This document shows, piece by piece, positions 1 through 5,072 of a stretch of 10,311 bases of DNA. Both the position numbers and the translations under genes were made by a program. Position 1 is the first letter of the stretch, and the number at the start of each line of letters is the position of its first letter. This DNA comes from Planctomycetota bacterium (GTDB taxonomy: Bacteria > Planctomycetota > Planctomycetia > Planctomycetales > Planctomycetaceae), in contig JAJRTM010000389.1 in the NCBI GenBank assembly GCA_024278285.1, forward strand, positions 1-10,311, in the 5' to 3' direction. Below the pieces are notes generated by a model. The model was not told the origin of the DNA. It did no database searches and saw nothing but the letters and a program-made list of their open reading frames with translations.

Positions 1-173
1 AAAGAACTTCCCACAACATACCAGGGCAGCGTGCGCCCCGCCAGAAAATAGTCGTTCGCTTCCGTTTTTTCTTTCCGTCCGACCCACAAACCGATCACGC
101 ACAGCACAACGAAATAGGTGCCGAACGCCGCGTAATCGATCCAACTTAACTGAAAGGATTCCAAGCCGTGCAT
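1..173 (-). CDS. Sodium/solute symporter (SSS family), N-terminal fragment
   Basis: Only the first 57 codons are in the window; the gene runs off the left edge. Reading the minus strand from the ATG at 173 gives a short N-terminus, a hydrophobic first membrane segment (about residues 14-32, containing YFVVLCVIGLWVG), a charged cytoplasmic turn (RKEKTEAND) and then YFLAGRTLPWYVVGSS. That last motif is the hallmark of transporters of the solute:sodium symporter family, in which it precedes the second membrane helix. Substrates in the family include sugars, amino acids, organic acids and sialic acid; the substrate here cannot be told. The start is fixed because the only upstream ATG (about 208) reads into a TGA just before it. 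It lies downstream of, and on the same strand as, the exported Gfo/Idh oxidoreductase, which suggests uptake of the compound that enzyme acts on. The 309-bp repeat-containing gap makes cotranscription uncertain. Confidence 0.85.
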   Translation of the reverse strand, partial: MHGLESFQLSWIDYAAFGTYFVVLCVIGLWVGRKEKTEANDYFLAGRTLPWYVVGSS

Positions 174-232
174 CAATTTGTCTCGCTTTCTTTACGCATC
201 GACCAAACAAACATCTGTCGGTTTCTTTGAGG

Positions 233-370
233 CGTAGGATGGCGTGCTTGCACCCATCAAATACGGCCTCCACTTCGTAAACCCATTGATGTATGATAAC
301 GGATTTAACTCGGTTTTGTTGTTGGACGTAACCCGGCACGCGAAGATGGTTGCAAGCACGCCATCCTACG
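233..370. repeat. Inverted-repeat (MITE/BIME-like) element, copy A
   Basis: The element is bounded by 26-bp inverted ends at 233-258 and 345-370 that match at 25 of 26 positions. Each end starts with CGTAG and can itself fold: GATGG and GTGC, with one bulged C between them, pair with GCACCCATC. That is the architecture of a REP sequence. Between the ends are 86 bp, with AAATACG inside the left end and CGGCACGCGAA inside the right end. A second copy lies at 6248-6398 in the opposite orientation with the same ends and subterminal motifs. No transposase is encoded. It is either a non-autonomous mobile element or a pair of inverted REPs, as in a bacterial interspersed mosaic element. Confidence 0.85.
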
Positions 371-418
371 AAACGCGAGTTGTTCTGAACGAATACGAAC
401 CGTATTGGAAACCTTTTT

Positions 419-442
419 GTCAGGCTGGAAAGCCTGACCTAC
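419..442 (-). repeat. REP-like palindrome with GTAG head
   Basis: On the minus strand this reads GTAG followed immediately by a perfect 8-bp stem, GTCAGGCT and AGCCTGAC, around a TTCC loop. On the plus strand the loop is GGAA, a GNRA tetraloop. It lies 40 bp past the stop of the oxidoreductase gene. There is no T-run after it in the minus direction, so it is a poor intrinsic terminator, though it could protect the 3' end of the message. The GTAG-plus-hairpin form matches REP sequences associated with tyrosine transposases. Only one copy is in the window. Confidence 0.6.
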
Positions 443-482
443 TTTGTCCATCGATCAACTGGATTACCAGGAAGTATCAATG

Positions 483-1751
483 TTACGCTCTTCCAAAATC
501 TGGAATCTTCAACAGCTCGCCACCTTTGAGGGCCGATTGATGGGCGACGATGCCGGGTGCAGTATAGGCGACTGCTTCGTAGACATCGACCGCTGGAGTC
601 CGTTGTTTGATCAGCGAATCGATAAATTCGTGGGTGATGAAAGTGTGCGAACCGTGGTGTCCGCTGTTGTGGCGTAGCGGTTTGGGAAGCATTTCGGTTT
701 CCCACCAGTTTGGTTGTTTGTAGTTTTCGAACTTGGGCAAGTTTCTGACAAAGCCCGCGTCATCTTTTTCGGTTTGATTTCCTTTTCGGATAATCAATGG
801 TCCCTGTCCATTAGGATGATGACCGTAGAAGCTCATGTCATCGCCAATCCACTCGGCTCGTTCGCCACCTCGATGTGCTCCTCGCCACCAAACTCGTACA
901 TTGAAGCCCATGCCGGTGTCTGTTTTGAACATCGCGGTTTCATCCCAGAACGGATTATCGTAGGCGTTGTTCTTCAGAATTTCATTATCATCTCCCCAGC
1001 CATGACAAACCACTTCAGCCAGTCGCTGTCCGGTCACCCCCACTAAATGGGCGGTGCAATGTGTCGGGTAGTGCATGGGGGGAAAACCGTGTCGCCAGGT
1101 CTTTTTGCCGTTTTCGAAGAAGAGAGAATCAAGCCCGTCGTGCTGGTACATCGATTCGCAATAGATTAGATCGCCGAATTTCCCATCCTGAAAAAACTTG
1201 CGAGCCGAAATCGTACTCTGCTGCCAGTAGCTCGTTTCCGCCATCATGAAGGTTTTGCCGGTTGATTTCACGACATCAATCAACTGCTGGCATTCCTCCA
1301 GATTCATCGCAGCCGGAACCGCACAGACAACATGCTTACCTGCTTTCATTGCAGCAATACTGTGAGGGACATGATTGGGAGCTTCGGTAAAAATACCAAC
1401 CGCATCAATATCTTTGGCTTCTTTGAGCATGATTTCCATCGAATCATACTTTTTATCACAACGGTAAGTTTTGCTGAGCCGATCACGGCGTTCCGGCCGT
1501 AATTCTGCGACGCCGGTTACGGTGCAGTTGGGGTGTTCGTGCCACTGAAAGCCGAGGCCAAATCGCCCGCCGACAATTCCCATCCTGATTTTGCGATTCG
1601 CTTGATCGGAGTCCGCGGCAAAAAGATTCGGCATCAATGCGCCACTGGCACTTAGCATAGCCGCACCGCCAGCAGCGTGCAGAAAACCCCGACGAGAAGC
1701 CCCGGAAGCACCAGTTTTGTCGGGGGAGACGATCTTAGACTGTTTGGTCAT
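483..1751 (-). CDS. Tat-exported Gfo/Idh/MocA-family oxidoreductase
   Basis: A 422-residue NAD(P)-dependent dehydrogenase-like protein acting outside the cytoplasm. The N-terminus carries a twin-arginine signal: SRRGFL at residues 19-24, a mild hydrophobic stretch rich in Ala and Gly, and a likely cleavage site near the LFAADS segment at 43-48. The Rossmann fold follows, with GIVGGRFG at 58-65. Residues 143-148 read CAVPAA where many family members have an EKP motif whose lysine is near the active site. The C-terminal half is the usual alpha/beta dimerisation and substrate domain, with a His-rich GHHGSH at 364-369. The start at 1751 is chosen because it gives a complete Tat signal and has AGAAGGA 9 nt upstream; an in-frame extension to 1877 lacks these. 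Related exported proteins are very numerous in Planctomycetes and are thought to act on sugars or sugar derivatives; the substrate here is unknown. The divergent GntR-type gene probably controls it. Confidence 0.9.
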   Translation of the reverse strand: MTKQSKIVSPDKTGASGASRRGFLHAAGGAAMLSASGALMPNLFAADSDQANRKIRMGIVGGRFGLGFQWHEHPNCTVTGVAELRPERRDRLSKTYRCDKKYDSMEIMLKEAKDIDAVGIFTEAPNHVPHSIAAMKAGKHVVCAVPAAMNLEECQQLIDVVKSTGKTFMMAETSYWQQSTISARKFFQDGKFGDLIYCESMYQHDGLDSLFFENGKKTWRHGFPPMHYPTHCTAHLVGVTGQRLAEVVCHGWGDDNEILKNNAYDNPFWDETAMFKTDTGMGFNVRVWWRGAHRGGERAEWIGDDMSFYGHHPNGQGPLIIRKGNQTEKDDAGFVRNLPKFENYKQPNWWETEMLPKPLRHNSGHHGSHTFITHEFIDSLIKQRTPAVDVYEAVAYTAPGIVAHQSALKGGELLKIPDFGRA

Positions 1752-1795
1752 TGAACAAATTCCTTCTAAGTTGTTTTGAGCAAATAATGTTTTCT

Positions 1796-1826
1796 TTGGT
1801 GACAATGTAATTGACATTGTCGCCAA
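1796..1826. promoter_or_regulatory. 31-bp inverted repeat, probable operator of the divergent GntR-type regulator
   Basis: Arms of 13 bp, TTGGTGACAATGT (1796-1808) and ACATTGTCGCCAA (1814-1826), are inverse complements at 12 of 13 positions around an AATTG centre. The site lies in the 175-bp region between the divergent oxidoreductase and regulator genes and overlaps promoter-like boxes for both. GntR-family dimers bind such dyads, usually shorter ones with a GT...AC core; here GT and AC flank the centre at a spacing of 5. A self-repressing regulator that also controls the enzyme is the simplest reading. A role as an RNA hairpin in a leader is less likely, because no T-run follows in either direction. 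Confidence 0.6.
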
Positions 1827-1832
1827 GATCAA
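1804..1832 (-). promoter_or_regulatory. Candidate promoter of the oxidoreductase gene
   Basis: Reading the minus strand, TTGATC (1832-1827) and TACATT (1809-1804) are separated by exactly 17 bp and resemble sigma-70 -35 and -10 boxes, each matching four of six consensus bases. Transcription would start near 1797, about 45 nt before the ATG at 1751. The 31-bp inverted repeat at 1796-1826 covers the spacer and the -10 box, so a bound regulator would block polymerase. This is a pattern match only; planctomycete promoter consensus is poorly defined. Confidence 0.35.
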
Positions 1833-1839
1833 GTAGAAG
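1811..1839 (+). promoter_or_regulatory. Candidate promoter of the GntR-type regulator gene
   Basis: A perfect TTGACA box (1811-1816) is followed after 17 bp by TAGAAG (1834-1839), a four-of-six match to the -10 consensus. The -35 box lies inside the operator-like inverted repeat, which would give autoregulation. The leader to the ATG at 1927 would be about 80 nt and very rich in A and T. The weak -10 keeps confidence low. Confidence 0.3.
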
Positions 1840-1926
1840 GAGGCTGTTCTGTTTTTTTTCTTAAAAAATACAAACAAATAGATTCAAGTCATTTTTTCCA
1901 CATTTTTTGTGCGAATTCATTTTCAA

Positions 1927-2811
1927 ATGTCCATTGCCAACTACATTAAAGAAGACTTAACTGCTCGCCTGCAATCCGGGCAAGAATTGCCTGTGCAATT
2001 GACGCTTGGTTCGCTTTCCGAATTTTATCAAGTCAGTTTCACGCCTGTGCGAGCGGCTGTTTCCGAGTTGATTGAAGAAGGCTTGTTAGTAAAAGGAGCA
2101 AACCGACGCCTGATGCCTTGCGAAAATGGTTCTTCAAAGCAGCAATCAGAAAAAAAAACATCTCTTCCTCAGCAGCCACAAGACATATTGAGAGAGATCA
2201 GAGATGATTTAGTCATGCTTTCTTTGGAAGGTGAATCAATCTATTTGCGAGAAGAGGCGACGGCTGAAAAATATGGAATCAGCCGCTCTGCCATCCGTAA
2301 TATCTTGCATCAACTGGCAGGCTTGGGGATGTTGGATCACATTCCCCGGCGGGGCTGGCGATTGCGACCATTTCGTCAGGAAGATTTGCAGGCATTCCTT
2401 GAAGTACGTGAAGTGCTTGAATTGAAAGCATTAGACTTATCGCGACCACATCTTGAGGCAGGAAAACTTCAGGCATTGCTCGAACTCAATTCAGTTCCTT
2501 CGGCACAAAACGGTGTTGGGGAAATTGATGAATCGATGCATGCTTATCTCATCAAGTCGGCAGGGAACACTTACATCAGTGACTTTTTCAAGCATCAGGG
2601 GCAGTACTTTGATGTGCTGTTTCGTTGGGAAGATAAAGATCAGAAAGTTGCAATGGAAACTCTTCGCCAGCACCGTGCGGTTTTAGAAGCATTGCTCAAT
2701 AAAGATTGGCGAGAAGCCCGCAAGGCTCTTGCTTTTCATATTCGAGATAATCACCCAATCCTCAGCAAAATTACTGCTTCAGGAAAAGGGAAACTCAACA
2801 ACAAGATGTGA
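1927..2811 (+). CDS. GntR-superfamily regulator with two winged-HTH domains and an FCD ligand domain
   Basis: A 294-residue transcription factor. Residues 1-64 form a GntR-type winged helix (LTLGSLSEFYQVSFTPVRAA, then SELIEEGLL). After a polar linker (65-83), residues 84-148 form a second one (LREEATAEKYGISRSAIRNI, then LGMLDHIPRRGWRLRP). Residues 154-280 match the all-helical FCD domain of FadR-type regulators. The four usual metal ligands are present with family spacing: D201 and H205 (D-x3-H), then H249 and H271, 22 apart. The fold therefore probably binds a metal and a carboxylate ligand. Most FCD regulators have one HTH, so the duplication is unusual. An in-frame GTG at 1909 would add six residues; I prefer the ATG at 1927 because it starts where GntR domains usually start. 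Neither has a clear ribosome binding site. The gene is divergent from the oxidoreductase, with a long dyad between, which suggests it controls that gene and itself. Confidence 0.85.
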   Translation: MSIANYIKEDLTARLQSGQELPVQLTLGSLSEFYQVSFTPVRAAVSELIEEGLLVKGANRRLMPCENGSSKQQSEKKTSLPQQPQDILREIRDDLVMLSLEGESIYLREEATAEKYGISRSAIRNILHQLAGLGMLDHIPRRGWRLRPFRQEDLQAFLEVREVLELKALDLSRPHLEAGKLQALLELNSVPSAQNGVGEIDESMHAYLIKSAGNTYISDFFKHQGQYFDVLFRWEDKDQKVAMETLRQHRAVLEALLNKDWREARKALAFHIRDNHPILSKITASGKGKLNNKM

Positions 2812-2900
2812 TTTTAGTTTTGTCATAAAATTCGTAACGACCCTGGACATGCCTGCCTCGGCAAAGCGTGGCTCTGGCTAGTAATCCTTAGGAGTTATAA

Positions 2901-2975
2901 ATGTTTATGGTGCCGAATTCGGCAACTTCTCAATTGGTCCTCATTGTGAGGTTCCTTCTTTTTAACCAGGCTTAA
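2901..2975 (+). CDS. Possible 24-residue leader peptide ahead of the DUF1559 gene
   Basis: The ATG at 2901 is preceded by AGGAG with six bases between, which is as good a ribosome binding site as any in the window. The frame encodes 24 residues, starting [10 protein letters not shown] and ending in a hydrophobic [12 protein letters not shown], and stops at TAA 2973-2975. That stop overlaps the AAAGGAG ribosome binding site of the downstream gene, whose ATG is at 2987. The arrangement suits translational coupling or a regulatory leader. No signal peptide with a cleavage site and no domain is recognisable. An AGGAG followed by a short ORF can occur by chance, so only conservation upstream of other DUF1559 genes would make this firm. 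Confidence 0.35.
   Translation: MFMVPNSATSQLVLIVRFLLFNQA
2912..2923. repeat. 12-bp perfect palindrome in the DUF1559 leader
   Basis: GCCGAATTCGGC is a perfect dyad within the leader ORF and 64 bp before the DUF1559 start. It could be a protein-binding site or simply chance. As RNA its hairpin would have almost no loop, and no T-run follows, so it is not a terminator. The rest of the 2812-2986 spacer shows no convincing promoter boxes. Confidence 0.3.
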
Positions 2976-2986
2976 AGGAGATACTT

Positions 2987-3916
2987 ATGAATCTTTCACG
3001 CAAGCAACCTCGCCCAGCATTTACGTTGATTGAATTATTGGTGGTGATAGCAATCATTGCCATCCTCGTGGCACTGCTACTTCCGGCTGTGCAGCAGGCA
3101 CGTGAAGCGGCCCGGCGAAGTTCGTGCAAAAACAATTTGAAGCAAATTGGTCTGGCGATGCACAATTATCACGACACCCATCGTACATTTCCGTATGGCG
3201 TGCGGCATGCAGGCGATAGCAGCGCAATGCATGAACGTGAAACCTGGATGCAGCAGTTACTCCCTTTTGTAGAGCAAGCTCCGCTTTACGATATTTATTC
3301 AGCCGATACGACAATGGGTATCTGGGGGATTCCTGTCTCCATCGGTGCAACGGTCATTCCCGTACTGATGTGTCCTTCGGATCCTTCAACTCCCGGCTTC
3401 AATTATCGTGGACTGTTTGAAGGGAGCTATGTGGGATGTGCCGGAAGCACAAGAATTCGAATGAATGATACAAATCCTAATAATGTCGCAATGAATGGGA
3501 TCTTGTACATGCAGTCAAAAACACAAATGCGGGATATCATCGATGGCACATCCAACACGATTATGCACAGCGAAGCGATCATTCGAGGCAAAACAGGAAT
3601 TGGCTGGGGAGCGGCCGGACAATATTGGGGCGGCGGGCGATGGGGATCAGGCATGTTTACAACACTCGAACCTCCTAATACATCGATCGCTGACGAACAT
3701 TACTCCTGTAAGAGTGTGGTTTTGAACGCCCCTTGCATTTCAACAAACTCGACCGCAGATATCACCATTCAAAACTTTGCTCGCAGTTATCATACCGGTG
3801 GTGCACAATGTTTGCTGGCCGATGGAGCCGTTCGTTTTGTTTCGGAGAACGTTGATCGCGGAACCTTCCATGCACTGGGAACCCGTGCTGGCGGCGAAGT
3901 TGTTGGAGAGTATTAG
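2987..3916 (+). CDS. DUF1559 protein with type IV prepilin leader
   Basis: A 309-residue member of a family greatly expanded in Planctomycetes. A short basic leader (residues 1-11) precedes [20 protein letters not shown] (12-31), the classical prepilin cleavage and methylation motif. Prepilin peptidase would cut between A11 and F12; alanine replaces the more usual glycine at -1, and E16 is the conserved fifth residue of the mature protein. [12 protein letters not shown] follows, then the soluble DUF1559 domain with CPSD at 129-132, [11 protein letters not shown] at 182-192, and the C-terminal H-x9-DG motif (H269, D279-G280) that closes the family. The start is supported by AAAGGAG, six bases from the ATG. 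These proteins resemble type II secretion pseudopilins and are presumed to be anchored in the inner membrane and exposed outward; their function is not established. A small lipoprotein gene follows at 4200, a common pairing. Confidence 0.93.
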   Translation: MNLSRKQPRPAFTLIELLVVIAIIAILVALLLPAVQQAREAARRSSCKNNLKQIGLAMHNYHDTHRTFPYGVRHAGDSSAMHERETWMQQLLPFVEQAPLYDIYSADTTMGIWGIPVSIGATVIPVLMCPSDPSTPGFNYRGLFEGSYVGCAGSTRIRMNDTNPNNVAMNGILYMQSKTQMRDIIDGTSNTIMHSEAIIRGKTGIGWGAAGQYWGGGRWGSGMFTTLEPPNTSIADEHYSCKSVVLNAPCISTNSTADITIQNFARSYHTGGAQCLLADGAVRFVSENVDRGTFHALGTRAGGEVVGEY

Positions 3917-3946
3917 GAATGTTTTCTGCTTTGCCATTTCCTGATC

Positions 3947-4052
3947 CAGGCGAGCCGGGCCAGTGATGGCCCTGGTGACTTTCGAGCGAACTGTTGGTGA
4001 CCGGTTATGATTCAACAAAGTGACCAGGGGGTTCACACCCCCGGCTCGCCTG
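3947..4052. repeat. Pair of inverted REP-like hairpins (BIME-like, 106 bp)
   Basis: Two 34-bp arms, 3947-3980 and 4019-4052, lie head to head around 38 bp. The outer ten bases (CAGGCGAGCC) are identical in inverse complement. Inside, each arm is its own hairpin: GGGCCA and TGGCCC around GTGA in the left arm; in the inverse complement of the right arm, GGGGGT and ACCCCC around GTGA. Three stem pairs differ in a compensatory way while the loop is unchanged. A related hairpin is at 6546-6571. The element lies just after the DUF1559 stop and ahead of the terminator hairpin, so it will be in the 3' untranslated part of that message. Confidence 0.8.
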
Positions 4053-4074
4053 TCGAATGGCCTGTTTATCCCTT

Positions 4075-4109
4075 GTAGCTACGCTCAGGCGAGTGTGGCT
4101 ACATTTTTT
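4075..4109 (+). terminator. Rho-independent terminator downstream of the DUF1559 gene
   Basis: GTAGCTACGCTC and GAGTGTGGCTAC form a 12-pair RNA stem, with two G-U wobbles and no mismatches, around an AGGC loop, followed at once by A and six T (4104-4109). In the other direction the wobbles become A-C mismatches, so the structure favours plus-strand transcription. It sits 158 bp after the DUF1559 stop and 90 bp before the lipoprotein start, implying that the lipoprotein has its own promoter or depends on read-through. The GTAG head suggests it is also a REP-type sequence. Confidence 0.7.
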
Positions 4110-4199
4110 GTTATTGTCATTGGAACTTTGGGAATTTGAATTTCAATGACAGAAAAACTTTCCATTTTATTTTCTGACAAGCCATGAGGAATTTGAACA

Positions 4200-4613
4200 G
4201 TGCGATATCTTTTTTCAGCAATGGGATTGGTTTGGGTTGTGGCCTGTATCGGGTGTGGAGAAACTGCCGATGGCCTCACAAAATTTCCTGTTACGGGGAC
4301 CGTTCTTTTTGACGGATCTCCCGTCGAAGAAGGGCAAATCATCTTTCGGCCAAGCGATGGCAACGGGCATAGCTTTGCGGGGCCGATTAAAGATGGCAAG
4401 TTCTCATTCGACTCCAGCGAGGGTTCCAAGCAGGTCGAAATTACGGCATATAAAATTAATGAGGCAACTCAAGCAGAAGCCGGGCCGATACCGGGGGAGA
4501 CGGTTTCTTCCCGAAAAGCGTATATTCCCGAAAAATACAACCGAAAAACAACCCTCTCTATTATGGTTGGCAGCATCGAAAAGAATTACTACGAGTTTGA
4601 TCTGGCTCCGTAA
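4200..4613 (+). CDS. Small lipoprotein, carboxypeptidase-regulatory-like (planctomycete type)
   Basis: A 137-residue exported lipoprotein. The signal is short and hydrophobic (residues 1-18), ending in two possible lipid-attachment cysteines: C16 (after VVA) or C19 (after CIG, followed by GE). The second fits the usual GCG pattern of planctomycete lipoproteins. The body is predicted to be all beta: FPVTGTVLFDGSPVEEGQI at 29-47, then IFRP, followed by GPIKDGKFSF and a C-terminal strand pair. This is the pattern of small transthyretin- or carboxypeptidase-regulatory-like domains seen next to DUF1559 genes. Function is unknown; a role at the cell surface alongside the pseudopilin is a guess. The start is GTG at 4200: GAGGA lies nine bases upstream, an in-frame TGA immediately precedes it at 4194, and the next ATG (4221) would remove the basic residue and most of the signal. 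Confidence 0.75.
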   Translation: MRYLFSAMGLVWVVACIGCGETADGLTKFPVTGTVLFDGSPVEEGQIIFRPSDGNGHSFAGPIKDGKFSFDSSEGSKQVEITAYKINEATQAEAGPIPGETVSSRKAYIPEKYNRKTTLSIMVGSIEKNYYEFDLAP

Positions 4614-5072
4614 TGAGGCCAGCATTGGGCTTGTATTGAAAATCGTTTTTGAAAAAACTCCAGAAGCAAGCATCCTGCAGTTGTTCCGGCATTTTCGGGG
4701 GGCTACCTCGGGGTTTGCTCAATTGATGCTGCTGCGAACGAAGCAAAGCCTTCTTTTGCACGACCTCACAATCCCCAATGTGCACCCTTTGGTCGTAAGA
4801 TGCGACAGTTATTGATTGGTCGATGCTGGCTTCACTTAGTTGCAGCCAGTCAGTGGTCCGTCTATAAACAGTCAAGACTACTTTCCTCTGAACATTTCAG
4901 GTAAAATGGCCCCTCTGCTCGAATCACCTTTGTTTCTTGCATCAATAGTTTGTATCACTAACGGTAAAAGTTTACGAGCGGTTCGCAAATTTCAGAAAAT
5001 CAGTTTTTGGTTACGGCGGTCAGAACAGACCAGCCGTGCTGGGTTATCGCTGTCTCAAGGGAGAGAATTTTA
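4614..5072. other. 459-bp spacer before the S49 protease gene, no supported gene
   Basis: No ORF here has a ribosome binding site, a recognisable domain or a signal peptide. The longest are a plus-strand frame through 4815 that is only the out-of-frame shadow of the lipoprotein gene, and a minus-strand frame (4875-4561) that runs into that gene. There is no REP hairpin like those in the other spacers and no clear terminator after 4613. The right end (5057-5065, AAGGGAGAG) is the ribosome binding site of the protease gene. The promoter for that gene must lie here, but I see no pair of boxes I would defend. Confidence 0.5.

Larger units (their letters stand above)
174..482. other. Spacer between symporter and oxidoreductase genes, filled by repeats
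   Basis: This gene-free stretch separates two minus-strand genes. About half of it is a 138-bp inverted-repeat element (233-370) and a further 24 bp is a separate palindrome (419-442). The remainder (174-232, 371-418, 443-482) shows no credible ORF and no hairpin followed by a T-run in the minus direction, so I see no clear intrinsic terminator between the two genes. A plus-strand ORF beginning in the element at 244 is an artefact of the repeat ends. Confidence 0.6.

Noticed and set aside
233..442. Possible CRISPR-like array, because several short palindromes are close together
   Set aside because: The palindromes differ in sequence, are not direct repeats, have no regular spacers and no cas genes are near.
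244..540. 98-codon plus-strand ORF starting MLAPIKY, similar at its start and middle to one read from the element at 6388-6086
   Set aside because: The similarity comes only from the shared repeat ends and subterminal motifs. The core is not conserved as protein, the two frames differ in length by indels, and neither has a ribosome binding site. It is a translated repeat, not a protein family.
1752..1877. N-terminal extension of the oxidoreductase to an ATG at 1877
   Set aside because: It would put 42 extra residues before a complete Tat signal, crosses the operator dyad and candidate promoter, and lacks the AGAAGGA site that precedes 1751.
2840..2880. GC-richer patch after the regulator gene, considered as a terminator or REP
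   Set aside because: The best stem I can draw is only four to five pairs with mismatches and is not followed by T residues.
4115..4151. Inverted repeat TGTCATTG / CAATGACA before the lipoprotein gene, considered as a second site for the GntR-type regulator
   Set aside because: The half-site (GTCATTG) is not the operator half-site (GACAATG) in either orientation, and the 21-bp separation is unlike it. An 8-bp match in AT-rich DNA can be chance.
4237..4815. 192-codon plus-strand ORF overlapping the lipoprotein gene
   Set aside because: It is out of frame with a better supported gene, rich in basic residues and Ser, and has no domain or ribosome binding site. It is a shadow frame.
4561..4875. 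104-codon minus-strand ORF in the spacer before the protease gene
   Set aside because: It runs into the 3' end of the lipoprotein gene, has no ribosome binding site and shows no family resemblance I can defend.
5007..5072. N-terminal extension of the S49 protease to the ATG at 5007
   Set aside because: The ATG at 5073 has AAGGGAGAG at the right distance. The extension overlaps that site and adds nothing recognisable.
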